A DNA stretch of 34,459 bases. Source: Staphylococcus schweitzeri (lineage in GTDB: Bacteria > Bacillota > Bacilli > Staphylococcales > Staphylococcaceae). The stretch spans positions 1-34,459 of the forward strand of contig NZ_PPQS01000013.1 in the NCBI RefSeq assembly GCF_002902405.1. The letters run 5' to 3'. The notes under the pieces are model-generated. The model was given only the letters and a program-made list of their open reading frames with translations. It was not told the DNA's origin and did not search any database. The position numbers were made by a program, and so were the translations under genes. Shown here one piece after another: positions 24,268 to 32,843 of the stretch (its first letter is position 1; each line of letters begins with the position of its first letter).

Positions 24268-24951
24268 TTATGCCTCAGTATCATTATTTTTAATTTGTGT
24301 TTTTGGGCTTCTAGCAACATAATCTTTATAATTTTTAAATGACTTGATGCGTGCTTTTTCAGCTTCTTGTTGTTGCTTTTGTTCTTCTTTGTGACGTTTT
24401 TCTATATTTTTTTGTAACTTTTTATTCATTTTGTCAATTTCTTTACGATTTTTTTCTGCAAGTTTATCGCCTTTTTTCTCGGTCTTTTCGTCTAACTTAG
24501 CAGGTGTTAGACCAACTTTTTCTTCATACTTTTGCGACTTTTTCATATCTTTAATACGTTGTAATTGATTTTTTTCACGCTCTTTTTGTTCTTCTTTATG
24601 ACGTTTTTCAATACTTTTTTGAAGTATTTTCTTCATTTTATCTGCGTCTTTGCGATTTTGTTTTGCTAATTTCTCGCCTTTTTTTTCAATATAGGCAGGA
24701 TCATGTTCTCTAGCAAACTTTTTAAGCTCACGTTTATTTTCGAAATCTTGCTTTTTATCACCAACGTATTCTTTAACATCGCTAGCTGTATTGCTAATTA
24801 CTGTGGAAGTTTTCGAAGCTACTTTACTAGTTGCATCAGTAACTTTTTGTACATCAGGATGTTGTTTAATTCGTTTGCGTTCAACAAACAAAGGTACTAA
24901 AACTATTGGTAATACATTAATCATAAATTTGATGACTTTTTTCTTATCCAT
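24268..24951 (-). CDS. Membrane-anchored coiled-coil protein with a tandem duplication
   Basis: A 227-residue protein starting at the ATG at 24951, which has GGAGG about eight bases upstream (plus 24959-24964); the longer frame to 25032 lacks a site and reads across a SigB-like promoter. One hydrophobic segment (about 8-23) is followed by YtxH-like text (TSKVASKTSTVISNTASDVKEYV). Then come two copies of a ~69-residue charged repeat, matching KKGEKLAKQNRKDADKMKKI (90-109) and KKGDKLAEKNRKEIDKMNKK (159-178), each ending in a near-identical IEKRHKEEQK and a RIK...K.Y stretch. The whole is a long, basic coiled coil of unknown function. It leads the operon with the DUF188 and LOG-family genes. Confidence 0.85.
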   Translation of the reverse strand: MDKKKVIKFMINVLPIVLVPLFVERKRIKQHPDVQKVTDATSKVASKTSTVISNTASDVKEYVGDKKQDFENKRELKKFAREHDPAYIEKKGEKLAKQNRKDADKMKKILQKSIEKRHKEEQKEREKNQLQRIKDMKKSQKYEEKVGLTPAKLDEKTEKKGDKLAEKNRKEIDKMNKKLQKNIEKRHKEEQKQQQEAEKARIKSFKNYKDYVARSPKTQIKNNDTEA

Positions 24952-24986
24952 AGATCTTGCCTCCATAATTACTTTATTATTTTTAC

Positions 24987-25012
24987 ATACCCTATGATAC
25001 ATCAATATAAAC
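24987..25012 (-). promoter_or_regulatory. Candidate SigB promoter of the three-gene operon
   Basis: On the minus strand GTTTAT (plus 25007-25012), a 14-base spacer, and GGGTAT (24987-24992) match the SigB consensus at both elements. Transcription would start near 24980, about 28 bases before the ATG at 24951. Confidence 0.65.
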
Positions 25013-25056
25013 GATGAGAGTAGTGAATTCATCTATGTATTATATGTTTTGAAAGG

Positions 25057-25100
25057 TAAAAAATAAAGACTGCCAATTAAGTATAATTTAACTGACAGTC
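25057..25100 (-). terminator. Terminator of uppP
   Basis: Read on the minus strand, GACTGTCAGTTAA pairs with TTAATTGGCAGTC over 13 bp with two G-U pairs (plus 25068-25080 and 25088-25100), then T residues. It separates uppP from the operon downstream. Confidence 0.85.
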
Positions 25101-25115
25101 CATATTTAAAATGAA

Positions 25116-25991
25116 TTAAATGCCTTTTCCAATGCCAAAACCGAAATACAAAATTGCAATAAAGATAACTAAGATAATTCTGTATATGGCGAATGGGATT
25201 AATTTAATTTTATTAATAAGATGTAGGAATGTTTTAATTGCAATCAAACCTACTGTAAATGCAGCTAAAAATCCTAAGATGTAAAATGGAATGTCTGCAA
25301 TTTGAATGTCTTGATAATGTTTTAATAGTGACAATCCACTAGCAGCTAACATAATTGGTACGGCCATAATAAATGTGAAATTTGATGCTGCTTTATGATT
25401 TAGTTTCATCAATACACCAGTAGAAATTGTAGATCCTGAACGACTGAAGCCAGGCCACATTGCTACCGCTTGAGAGATACCAATAACAAATGCTTGGAAA
25501 TAATTAATTTGATCAACGGTTTGTTGAGTTTTAACTTTAGCTGAATATTTATCAGCAATAATCATATAAATTGCACCTACGAATAATCCAATCATAACGG
25601 TAGGGACACTAAACAGATGTTCTTCAATAAAGTTATCGAATAATAATCCCAAAATACCAGCTGGTATCATACCTACTAACACATGTAATAGATTCAATCG
25701 TCTAGGCTTTGAGCGTCTTTGTTGATTATTTTCTACATCAACGTGTTTGTGTTTACCAATATGTAATATCTCTAAGAAGCGTTCACGGAATACCCATGCT
25801 GCTGCAAAAACAGAACCTAATTGAATAACAATTTTGAACGTAAATGCTGATTGAGAACCTAAAAATTCAGATGATTTTAACCACATATCATCAACAAGAA
25901 TCATATGTCCAGTAGAAGAAACAGGCGCAAATTCTGTTAATCCTTCGACGATTCCTAAGATAATACCTTTAATTAATTCAATGATAAACAT
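25116..25991 (-). CDS. uppP: UppP (BacA), undecaprenyl-diphosphate phosphatase
   Basis: A 291-residue membrane enzyme that removes a phosphate from undecaprenyl diphosphate, recycling the lipid carrier for peptidoglycan and teichoic acid synthesis. Overproduction gives bacitracin resistance. The two active-site motifs are present: EGLTEFAPVSSTGH at residues 16-29 (E16, E20) and PGFSRSGST at 180-188. Eight hydrophobic helices are visible. I start at the ATG at 25991, with AAGTGGG just upstream, giving the known length; an open frame to 26045 adds 18 residues with no site. It diverges from the CydDC-type genes and ends at its own terminator. Confidence 0.95.
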   Translation of the reverse strand: MFIIELIKGIILGIVEGLTEFAPVSSTGHMILVDDMWLKSSEFLGSQSAFTFKIVIQLGSVFAAAWVFRERFLEILHIGKHKHVDVENNQQRRSKPRRLNLLHVLVGMIPAGILGLLFDNFIEEHLFSVPTVMIGLFVGAIYMIIADKYSAKVKTQQTVDQINYFQAFVIGISQAVAMWPGFSRSGSTISTGVLMKLNHKAASNFTFIMAVPIMLAASGLSLLKHYQDIQIADIPFYILGFLAAFTVGLIAIKTFLHLINKIKLIPFAIYRIILVIFIAILYFGFGIGKGI

Positions 25992-26209
25992 AATGTACCC
26001 ACTTTCATAACTCAATTTAATTAGTCTAAATATCAAAATTACCATATTATGATAGCATATTCATTTAAATACATGCCAGTTCTAGTTATAATACGAGACT
26101 AAAGGTGTAAATATCCAACTCCTTTTACATGAAAAAATTCAAAATTTTAATGAGCTATTTAATTTTATTTTAAGGAAAACCTTTTATAATAGGTTTAGGT
26201 GATATAATT

Positions 26210-27841
26210 GTGAAAAAATTAACAACAATACTGTTTCAATATAAAGTTTTTCCAGTACTAATGTTGATTGTAAGTACTGTACTTGGGTTGCTAGTTATAA
26301 CTCAAAACATTTTAATCGCAGATTTTTTGTCTAAAATTATAAAACATCAATTACAAGGTCTGTGGTCTATTTTATTCATTTTATTAAGTGTGCTTTTATT
26401 AAGAGCAACCGTACAATTTCTAAATCAATGGTTGGGTGATACATTAGCATTTAAAGTAAAACATATGTTGCGCCAACGTGTCATTCATGCAAATCGGGTC
26501 TATCCAATTGGGGAACAAATGACAATTCTCTCTGAAAATATAGATGGATTAGCACCTTTTTATAAAAGTTATTTACCTCAAGTATTCAAATCTATGATGG
26601 TTCCATTTATTATTATCATCACTATGTTTTTCATTCATTTAAATACTGCTTTAATCATGTTAATAACTGCACCGTTTATCCCATTATTTTATATTATTTT
26701 CGGTCTAAAAACACGAGATGAATCTAAAGAGCAAATGACATATTTAAATCAATTTAGTCAACGTTTTTTAAATATTGCTAAAGGATTAGTTACGTTGAAA
26801 TTATTTAATCGTACAGAAAAAGCAGCTAAACATATTTACGATGATAGTACGCAGTTTAGAACGTTGACGATGCGCATATTACGTAGTGCGTTTTTATCGG
26901 GATTAATGCTTGAATTCATAAGTATGTTAGGCATAGGACTTGTTGCATTGGAAGCAACATTAAGCTTAGTAGTATTTCATCATATTGATTTTAAAACAGC
27001 TGCAATTGCGATTATTTTAGCACCTGAATTTTATAATGCAATCAAGGATTTAGGACAAGCATTTCATACAGGTAAACAAAGTGAAGGTGCCAGTGACGTT
27101 GTATTTGAGTTTTTAGCACAATCTAATGATAATAAGGTAGCTCAGATAAAATATTTAAAAGAGCAGCAATCATTTATTCGTTTAAATGATGTATCTTTTC
27201 GTTATGTTAATTCTGATAGATTAGTATTGAATAAAATAAATATAGATATTTCAAAAGGTGATCAAATAGCGCTTGTTGGACCAAGTGGTGCAGGTAAATC
27301 AACATTGACACATCTTATTTCAGGTGTTTATCAGCCAACAATAGGCACTATAAGTACAAACCAGCGTGATTTAAACATAGGAATACTAAGTCAGCATCCT
27401 TATATTTTTAGTGCTTCAATAAAGGATAATATTACGATGTTTAAAGACATGGAGAATAGCAAAGTTGAAGCTGTACTCGATGAGGTTGGTTTGCTTGAAA
27501 AAGTGCAATCTTATAAACATGGTATTGATACAAAAATTGGTGAAGGTGGGGAGATGTTATCAGGAGGACAAATGAGACGCATAGAACTTTGTCGTCTATT
27601 AGTTATGAAGCCAGATCTCGTGATTTTTGATGAACCTGCGACAGGTTTGGATGTACAAACAGAATATATGATTCAGAATGTATTATTTAAGCACTTTAAT
27701 ACAGCGACAATGATTGTCATAGCACATAGAGATAATACGATTCGCCATTTACGAAGACGTTTGTATTTAGAAAAAGGAAAAGTGATAGCTGATGACTATA
27801 ATATTTCAGTAAATTTAGCAGAAAATGGTGATGACTTATGA
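26210..27841 (+). CDS. cydD: ABC exporter half, CydD-like
   Basis: A 543-residue ABC half-transporter: six membrane helices in the first ~300 residues, then a nucleotide-binding domain with Walker A GPSGAGKST (about 357-365), signature LSGGQ (about 450-454), Walker B LVIFDEP and an H-loop IAHRD. In CydDC-type exporters, the heterodimer transports heme or thiols (cysteine/glutathione) needed to mature cytochrome bd. The assignment to CydD is by family resemblance and the partner gene; staphylococcal substrate is unknown. It starts with GTG after a weak site (GGTGATAT). It overlaps the second gene by four bases. Confidence 0.85.
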   Translation: MKKLTTILFQYKVFPVLMLIVSTVLGLLVITQNILIADFLSKIIKHQLQGLWSILFILLSVLLLRATVQFLNQWLGDTLAFKVKHMLRQRVIHANRVYPIGEQMTILSENIDGLAPFYKSYLPQVFKSMMVPFIIIITMFFIHLNTALIMLITAPFIPLFYIIFGLKTRDESKEQMTYLNQFSQRFLNIAKGLVTLKLFNRTEKAAKHIYDDSTQFRTLTMRILRSAFLSGLMLEFISMLGIGLVALEATLSLVVFHHIDFKTAAIAIILAPEFYNAIKDLGQAFHTGKQSEGASDVVFEFLAQSNDNKVAQIKYLKEQQSFIRLNDVSFRYVNSDRLVLNKINIDISKGDQIALVGPSGAGKSTLTHLISGVYQPTIGTISTNQRDLNIGILSQHPYIFSASIKDNITMFKDMENSKVEAVLDEVGLLEKVQSYKHGIDTKIGEGGEMLSGGQMRRIELCRLLVMKPDLVIFDEPATGLDVQTEYMIQNVLFKHFNTATMIVIAHRDNTIRHLRRRLYLEKGKVIADDYNISVNLAENGDDL

Positions 27842-29511
27842 AAACACGACTAAAATTTCAAATAGATAGGGATTTATTGTTAGCTATATTTGTTGGTGTT
27901 TGTGGAAGTTTAGTTGCGCTCGCCATGTTTTTCTTAAGTGGTTATATGGTGACGCAAAGTGCACTTGGTGCGCCGCTTTACGCTTTGATGATTTTAGTCG
28001 TTACAGTAAAATTGTTTGGATTTTTAAGAGCAATTACTCGATACGTAGAGCGCCTTATTTCTCATAAAGCTACTTTTACAATGCTACGTGATATTCGGGT
28101 ACAGTTTTTCGGAAGATTAGTAAATGTCATTCCTAATGTTTACCGTAAACTGAGCTCTAGTGATTTAATTTCACGTATGATTAGTCGTGTTGAGTCATTA
28201 CAAAATATTTATTTACGTGTATATTATCCACCAGTCGTCATCGGTTTGACAGCGCTAGTTACAGTGATAGTATTGGCATTTATATCAATCGGCCATGCGC
28301 TATTGATTATGGTTAGCATGTTGTTTACTTTACTTATTGTTCCTTGGTTAAGTGCAAAAAAAGCACGTACTTTAAAAAAGTATGTAGCTAATGAACAGGC
28401 TCAATTTTTAAATCATTTTTATGATTATAAAGCTGGAATGGAAGAACTACGACGATTTAATCAAGTTAATCATTATCATGATAATTTGATGGCTAAATTA
28501 AATCAATTTGATAAGTTACAACTTAAAGAACAGCGCTTTTTAACGATTTATGATTTTATATTAAATATTATTGCTATGCTTTCGATATTTGGTAGTTTGG
28601 TTTTAGGGTTAATTCAAATTAATGAAGGGCATCTAAACATAATTTATATGACAAGTATTGTGCTGATGATATTAACATTATTTGAACAGGCTGTACCAAT
28701 GACTAACGTTGCATATTATAAAGCTGATACAGACCAAGCTTTACATGAGATTAATGAAGTGATATCAACACCTACAACCAACGGCCATGCGTCTTTAAAT
28801 TATGATATGGTACCAAAACAAGTATTTGATATAAAACACGCGAGCTTTAAATATTGTAACCAGCAATCTTATGTATTAAAAGATATTAATTTTGAAGTTA
28901 AAAGAGGCGAAAAGATTGCTATTGTGGGTCCTTCTGGTTCAGGAAAGAGTACATTGCTACAAATAATGGCAGGTCTGTATCAACTTGATAATGGTTCTGT
29001 TTTATATGAAAACATGAATATGTTTGAAATAGATGACAAAGATAAATTTGAAAGTTTAAATGTCCTGTTACAAACACAGCAATTATTTGATGGTACAATA
29101 CGTGATAATTTATTTTCTGAAGCAGACGATGAAGTTATTTATAATATTTTCAATAAACTTGATTTAACTCATTTATCATTAGAACAGTATTTAGATTTAA
29201 ATGGTAGTACGTTGTCTGGTGGAGAAATACAACGATTAGCTATTGCTAGAATGATGTTGAAAGAACATTCAAAAACATGGATTTTAGATGAGCCATCGAC
29301 AGCTTTAGATCAGCAAAATACTACAAAAGTAATGGATTTAATTGAAGTACAAGCTCAAACGTTAATAGTTGCTACGCATGATTTAAATTTATTGTCACGT
29401 TTTGACACCATCATCGTGATGATAAATGGTAAAATAGTTGAAAAGGGAAACTATCAACAATTACTTGCTGAGCAAGGTGCTTTATGGAATATGATCCAAT
29501 ATAATGCATAA
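27838..29511 (+). CDS. cydC: ABC exporter half, CydC-like
   Basis: The partner half-transporter, 557 residues. It has six helices in the first ~300 residues, with the segment YVERLISHKATFTMLRDIRV typical of CydC, and an ATPase domain with Walker A GPSGSGKST (about 364-372), LSGGE in place of LSGGQ (about 459-463), Walker B WILDEPS and an H-loop ATHD. The ATG overlaps the TGA of the preceding gene (ATGA), so the two are coupled into a heterodimer. A glutamine-to-glutamate change in the signature also occurs in other CydC proteins. A strong bidirectional terminator follows. Confidence 0.85.
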   Translation: MKTRLKFQIDRDLLLAIFVGVCGSLVALAMFFLSGYMVTQSALGAPLYALMILVVTVKLFGFLRAITRYVERLISHKATFTMLRDIRVQFFGRLVNVIPNVYRKLSSSDLISRMISRVESLQNIYLRVYYPPVVIGLTALVTVIVLAFISIGHALLIMVSMLFTLLIVPWLSAKKARTLKKYVANEQAQFLNHFYDYKAGMEELRRFNQVNHYHDNLMAKLNQFDKLQLKEQRFLTIYDFILNIIAMLSIFGSLVLGLIQINEGHLNIIYMTSIVLMILTLFEQAVPMTNVAYYKADTDQALHEINEVISTPTTNGHASLNYDMVPKQVFDIKHASFKYCNQQSYVLKDINFEVKRGEKIAIVGPSGSGKSTLLQIMAGLYQLDNGSVLYENMNMFEIDDKDKFESLNVLLQTQQLFDGTIRDNLFSEADDEVIYNIFNKLDLTHLSLEQYLDLNGSTLSGGEIQRLAIARMMLKEHSKTWILDEPSTALDQQNTTKVMDLIEVQAQTLIVATHDLNLLSRFDTIIVMINGKIVEKGNYQQLLAEQGALWNMIQYNA

Positions 29512-29513
29512 CA

Positions 29514-29557
29514 AAAAACTGCTTGATAGGCTGAATAAACCTTTCAAGCAGTTTTTT
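29514..29557. terminator. Bidirectional terminator between cydC and mgrA
   Basis: AAAAACTGCTTGATAGG (29514-29530) pairs with CCTTTCAAGCAGTTTTT (29540-29556), one mismatch, nine-base loop. It serves two convergent genes. Confidence 0.9.
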
Positions 29558-29639
29558 ACTAACAAGCAAAAGCTTGTTAATTGTGTTTTTATTCTTAATA
29601 AATTCTAAACATTACTTTAATTGTCATGACAAAAGTTAA

Positions 29640-30083
29640 TTATTTTTCCTTTGTTTCATCAAATGCATGAATCACTTTACCTAATAAGCGATTAAGTTCT
29701 TTAACTTCATCTTGAGATAAAGAAGAAGCTGAAGCGACTTTGTCAGATGCATTACTTAATTCTGGTCTAATAGTTTCACTTTTGTCAGTCAAGTGAATAA
29801 ATACTTCACGTTGATCGACTTCGGAACGTTCGCGCTTAATTAAGTCTACTTGTTCCATTCGTTTTAATAGTGGTGATACTGTACCAGTATCGAGTGCTAA
29901 TTCAGTTACGACTTTCTTGACGTTTACAGGAGATTCATCCCATAAAATAGTTAAAACAAGAAATTGTGGGTATGTTAGATTGTACTTCTTAAAAACTTTG
30001 TTAGAGTAGTAGCGATTAACTTGTCTTTGAGCATTGTACAAACTAAAGCATAGCTGTTCTTTTAAATTATGTTGATCAGACAT
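29640..30083 (-). CDS. mgrA: MgrA (Rat/NorR), global MarR-family regulator
   Basis: A 147-residue MarR/SarA-type winged-helix dimer that controls autolysis, capsule, surface proteins, efflux pumps (norA, norB, tet38) and virulence genes in S. aureus. The redox-sensing C12 (EQLCFSLYN) is present; oxidation or phosphorylation of the protein alters DNA binding. The recognition helix is [18 protein letters not shown] and the wing has the [10 protein letters not shown] pattern. GGAGGAG sits before the ATG. In S. aureus it is transcribed from two promoters, the longer leader reaching about 300 bases upstream and being bound by RNAIII; at this spacing the leader would run into the divergent CobW gene. 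Confidence 0.97.
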
Positions 30084-30308
30084 TAAAGTTCTCCTCCAGA
30101 CATACTATCCGTTTTTTTCTCTTTTCGGATTGGTAATCATAAAAAGTTGCTTGTTAACTAATTCACAACTTCCTTTGATTCAATGCCATGCTAAAATTAA
30201 AGTATGTTTAAAGTTTAGAAGATATTTTTGATTAAATCAAGCAAAAAGATAATTTAATATATATGTTATCATTTTTAAAAATAACTGTAATAGAAAAGAG
30301 AATATAAA

Positions 30309-31241
30309 ATGAAAAATAATAAAGATGAAAAAATAAGAATATCCATAATTAACGGATTTTTAGGTAGTGGTAAAACCACGTTACTGACACATTATATTAG
30401 TGAATTATTAAAAAATGATGAGAAAATTAAAATCATCATGAATGAATTCGGTAGTTTTGATATCGATAGTAATAGTATTTCCAATGAAATTGAAGTGCAT
30501 TCATTGATAAACGGCTGTGTTTGTTGTGACCTTAAACAAGAACTCGTCTCAGAACTGACAGCAATTGCTTTAAACGGTGATGTTAATCATGTCATTATAG
30601 AGGCTACAGGAATTGCACATCCTTTAGAATTACTGATTGCTTGTCAAGATCCAAAGCTAGTTAGTTATTTTGAAAAGCCAACGATAATTGGGGTTTTAGA
30701 TGCTAAGAGATTTTTAGATCGACATCAATATACTGACAATACGGTTTCACTTATGGAAGATCAACTTAAGTTAAGCGATGTAGTTATAATTAATAAAATT
30801 GACCTTGTAACTGCTGATAATATTCAAAAAGTCAAAAGCCAATTATATGATCTATGTCCTGGCGTTATGACGCATACAACGACCTTTGGCCGAGTGCCTT
30901 TAGATACGTTACTTTTAAAAACTAAAAATCAAGAATCGGCAAATGGAAATCACCATCACCACCATCATGAAATTAAAAGTATGCATTATACGTTTAGTGG
31001 TCCAATAGATAGACAGTTGTTTTATCAATTCATTTTAAAATTATCAGATTCGGTATTGCGTTTAAAAGGTTATGTCACTTTTAGAGATAAACCTGACGCC
31101 ATATATGAATTTCAATATGCATATGGATTACCTGATTATGGTATTGTTTCGATGAAGTTACCGTTAACAATCGTCATCATAGGGGAGGCATTAGACACTA
31201 ATCAGCTACGCAATCAATTAGATATGCTACAATTTACGTAA
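30309..31241 (+). CDS. CobW/COG0523 family GTPase, probable metal chaperone
   Basis: A 310-residue G3E-family GTPase. Walker A is GFLGSGKTT (16-24), the metal-binding CxCC motif is CVCC at 70-73, Walker B region VIIEATG at 95-101, and the guanine motif NKID at 162-165. A run of six histidines (215-220) follows ANGN, then the C-terminal CobW_C domain. Such proteins deliver zinc or other metals to client enzymes; zinc is the commonest. No Zur box is visible, so regulation by zinc is not supported by sequence. It diverges from mgrA and has only a weak AAGAG ribosome-binding site. Confidence 0.9.
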   Translation: MKNNKDEKIRISIINGFLGSGKTTLLTHYISELLKNDEKIKIIMNEFGSFDIDSNSISNEIEVHSLINGCVCCDLKQELVSELTAIALNGDVNHVIIEATGIAHPLELLIACQDPKLVSYFEKPTIIGVLDAKRFLDRHQYTDNTVSLMEDQLKLSDVVIINKIDLVTADNIQKVKSQLYDLCPGVMTHTTTFGRVPLDTLLLKTKNQESANGNHHHHHHEIKSMHYTFSGPIDRQLFYQFILKLSDSVLRLKGYVTFRDKPDAIYEFQYAYGLPDYGIVSMKLPLTIVIIGEALDTNQLRNQLDMLQFT

Positions 31242-31340
31242 TTAAATTAATTTTATAGAACTTACTATTTAAAAATTGAAGTGCTATGAAAATTGATGTT
31301 GTGAAATTTTTGTGACAACGAGGGATGAGGTGGATGTCTT

Positions 31341-32249
31341 ATGGAACAAATAATGATAAATCATTATGTACATTTTTCTAGACTAGTACAAGGATTTTGG
31401 CGTGCTAATGAATGGAAAATGACTGCACAAGAGTTGAATTATTTTATAAATGAGTTAGTCGAACGTGGTATAACTACAATGGATCATGCAGATATATATG
31501 GGGATTATCAATGTGAGAAATTATTTGGAAATGCATTGAAATTATCACCTGATTTGAGATCTAAGCTTCAAATTGTTACGAAATGTGGAATTATTTTACC
31601 TTCTACGCAATTTGATTTTACAAATGGGCATCGTTATGATTTAAATAGTAATCATATTATCAAGTCTGTTGAACAATCTTTAAGTAATTTAAATGTTGAT
31701 CATTTAGATGGTTTACTGATTCATCGACCTTCACCATTAATGGATCCTGAACAAGTTGCTGACGCTTTAACGAAACTTGTAAAAGAGGGTAAGATTAAAT
31801 CATTCGGTGTTTCAAATTTTAATGATGCACAATATCAATTATTAAATCAATATATCACTAAAGAACGTCTACATATTAGTGTGAATCAATTGGAATTATC
31901 ACCGTATCATATTGAAAATTTACAAGATGGAACAATGGATGCAATGTATCAACATCATGTTCAAATCATGGCATGGAGTCCTTTGGCAGGTGGTAAACTT
32001 TTTGATAATGACAATGTTAAAGGTAGACAAATTATGAAAGTTATAAAACCAATTGCTGAAAGATATGGTGTTAGTGAAATGGCAGTGATGATATCATGGT
32101 TGGTGAAATTACCACATCGTGTAATGCCGATACTTGGGACAAGACAATTACAACGTATTGACCAAGCAATTGATGGACTGCAACTGTTGCTAGATGATCA
32201 ATCGTGGTTTGATATATACACAGCCATACTCGGACAAGATATTCCATAA
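31341..32249 (+). CDS. Aldo/keto reductase, YdhF-like
   Basis: A 302-residue AKR-fold oxidoreductase (TIM barrel, NADPH-dependent). The catalytic tetrad is visible: D48, Y53 (in DHADIYGDY), K81 (VTKCG) and H128 (LIHRP), and cofactor-binding features GVSNFN, SPLAGG and GTRQLQRIDQA follow. It resembles E. coli YdhF rather than the sugar-reductase branch; the substrate is unknown. GAGGTGG lies about ten bases before the ATG. It follows the CobW gene by ~100 bases with no terminator, so co-transcription is possible. Confidence 0.92.
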   Translation: MEQIMINHYVHFSRLVQGFWRANEWKMTAQELNYFINELVERGITTMDHADIYGDYQCEKLFGNALKLSPDLRSKLQIVTKCGIILPSTQFDFTNGHRYDLNSNHIIKSVEQSLSNLNVDHLDGLLIHRPSPLMDPEQVADALTKLVKEGKIKSFGVSNFNDAQYQLLNQYITKERLHISVNQLELSPYHIENLQDGTMDAMYQHHVQIMAWSPLAGGKLFDNDNVKGRQIMKVIKPIAERYGVSEMAVMISWLVKLPHRVMPILGTRQLQRIDQAIDGLQLLLDDQSWFDIYTAILGQDIP

Positions 32250-32278
32250 AAATTACTTAACATATAAAGGAGCATATC

Positions 32279-32566
32279 ATGACAAACGAAGACAAACGTT
32301 TTGAACAATTAGGGTTTGAGCGCAAATTTATAATTATTCCATATGTGATTTACGCAGTTATCGTATTATTATTAAACATTTTCTATTCTGATTTGAAAAT
32401 AACAATGACACTTTTCGGTTTATTCTTTGCATATAATGTTGTGATTTTATTTATAGCATTCCTTAAACACTACAAGCGTACATTAATTTTAAGCTTCATT
32501 TTAGCAATATTAAGTGGAGCTGCGTTTTTTGGTATTATATATGTTTACGGTATAAATCATTTTTAA
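32279..32566 (+). CDS. Small membrane protein, 95 residues
   Basis: A 95-residue protein with three hydrophobic helices (about 16-33, 40-60 and 68-90) after a charged N-terminus (MTNEDKRFEQLGFERKF). It has no signature motif and I do not recognise the family. AAAGGAG ten bases before the ATG is a good site. The start comes 29 bases after the reductase stop, so it is likely part of the same transcript. A long structured terminator follows at once. Confidence 0.85.
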   Translation: MTNEDKRFEQLGFERKFIIIPYVIYAVIVLLLNIFYSDLKITMTLFGLFFAYNVVILFIAFLKHYKRTLILSFILAILSGAAFFGIIYVYGINHF

Positions 32567-32570
32567 ATTT

Positions 32571-32664
32571 AAACTATCTACCAAATTTTCATCCGAAGCT
32601 TACCAATCAGTATGAATCAATGGATTGTTACTCGCTACGGTTAAAATATTGTAGGTAGTTTTTT
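32571..32664 (+). terminator. Long multi-helix terminator
   Basis: AAACTATCTAC (32571-32581) pairs with GTAGGTAGTTT (32651-32661), then T residues. Inside it, CCGAAGC/GCTACGG (32593-32599 with 32634-32640) and CAATC/GATTG (32604-32608 with 32623-32627) extend the hairpin. It is much longer than a usual terminator. Confidence 0.75.
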
Positions 32665-32705
32665 ATTATGTATTTTTGTTAGAATGCAAGATAAAACCCA
32701 GACCT

Positions 32706-32730
32706 CACGGGAATTCATTTGCTTCTCGTG
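32706..32730. repeat. Short inverted repeat upstream of the symporter
   Basis: CACGGGAA (32706-32713) pairs with TTCTCGTG (32723-32730) with one G-U pair. It is in the leader region before the symporter promoter, with no U tract. Confidence 0.5.
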
Positions 32731-32797
32731 GATATTTACTAAATATTTTGAAAAAATGTGTATTTTACATTAATTGAAAAAGTATGTTTTGAAAAAT

Positions 32798-32806
32798 TGT
32801 TATAAT
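32798..32806 (+). promoter_or_regulatory. Candidate extended -10 promoter of the symporter
   Basis: TGTTATAAT matches the extended -10 form TGnTATAAT. No -35 hexamer is found at the normal distance. Transcription would start near 32813, about 30 bases before the start codon. Confidence 0.5.
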
Positions 32807-32843
32807 TAACTTGAACATGAATTAAAACAAAGGGGCGAGTGAT

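Noticed and set aside
30230..30308. Zur box before the CobW gene
   Set aside because: Only a loose GATAA...TTATC inverted pair is visible; it does not match the staphylococcal Zur palindrome.
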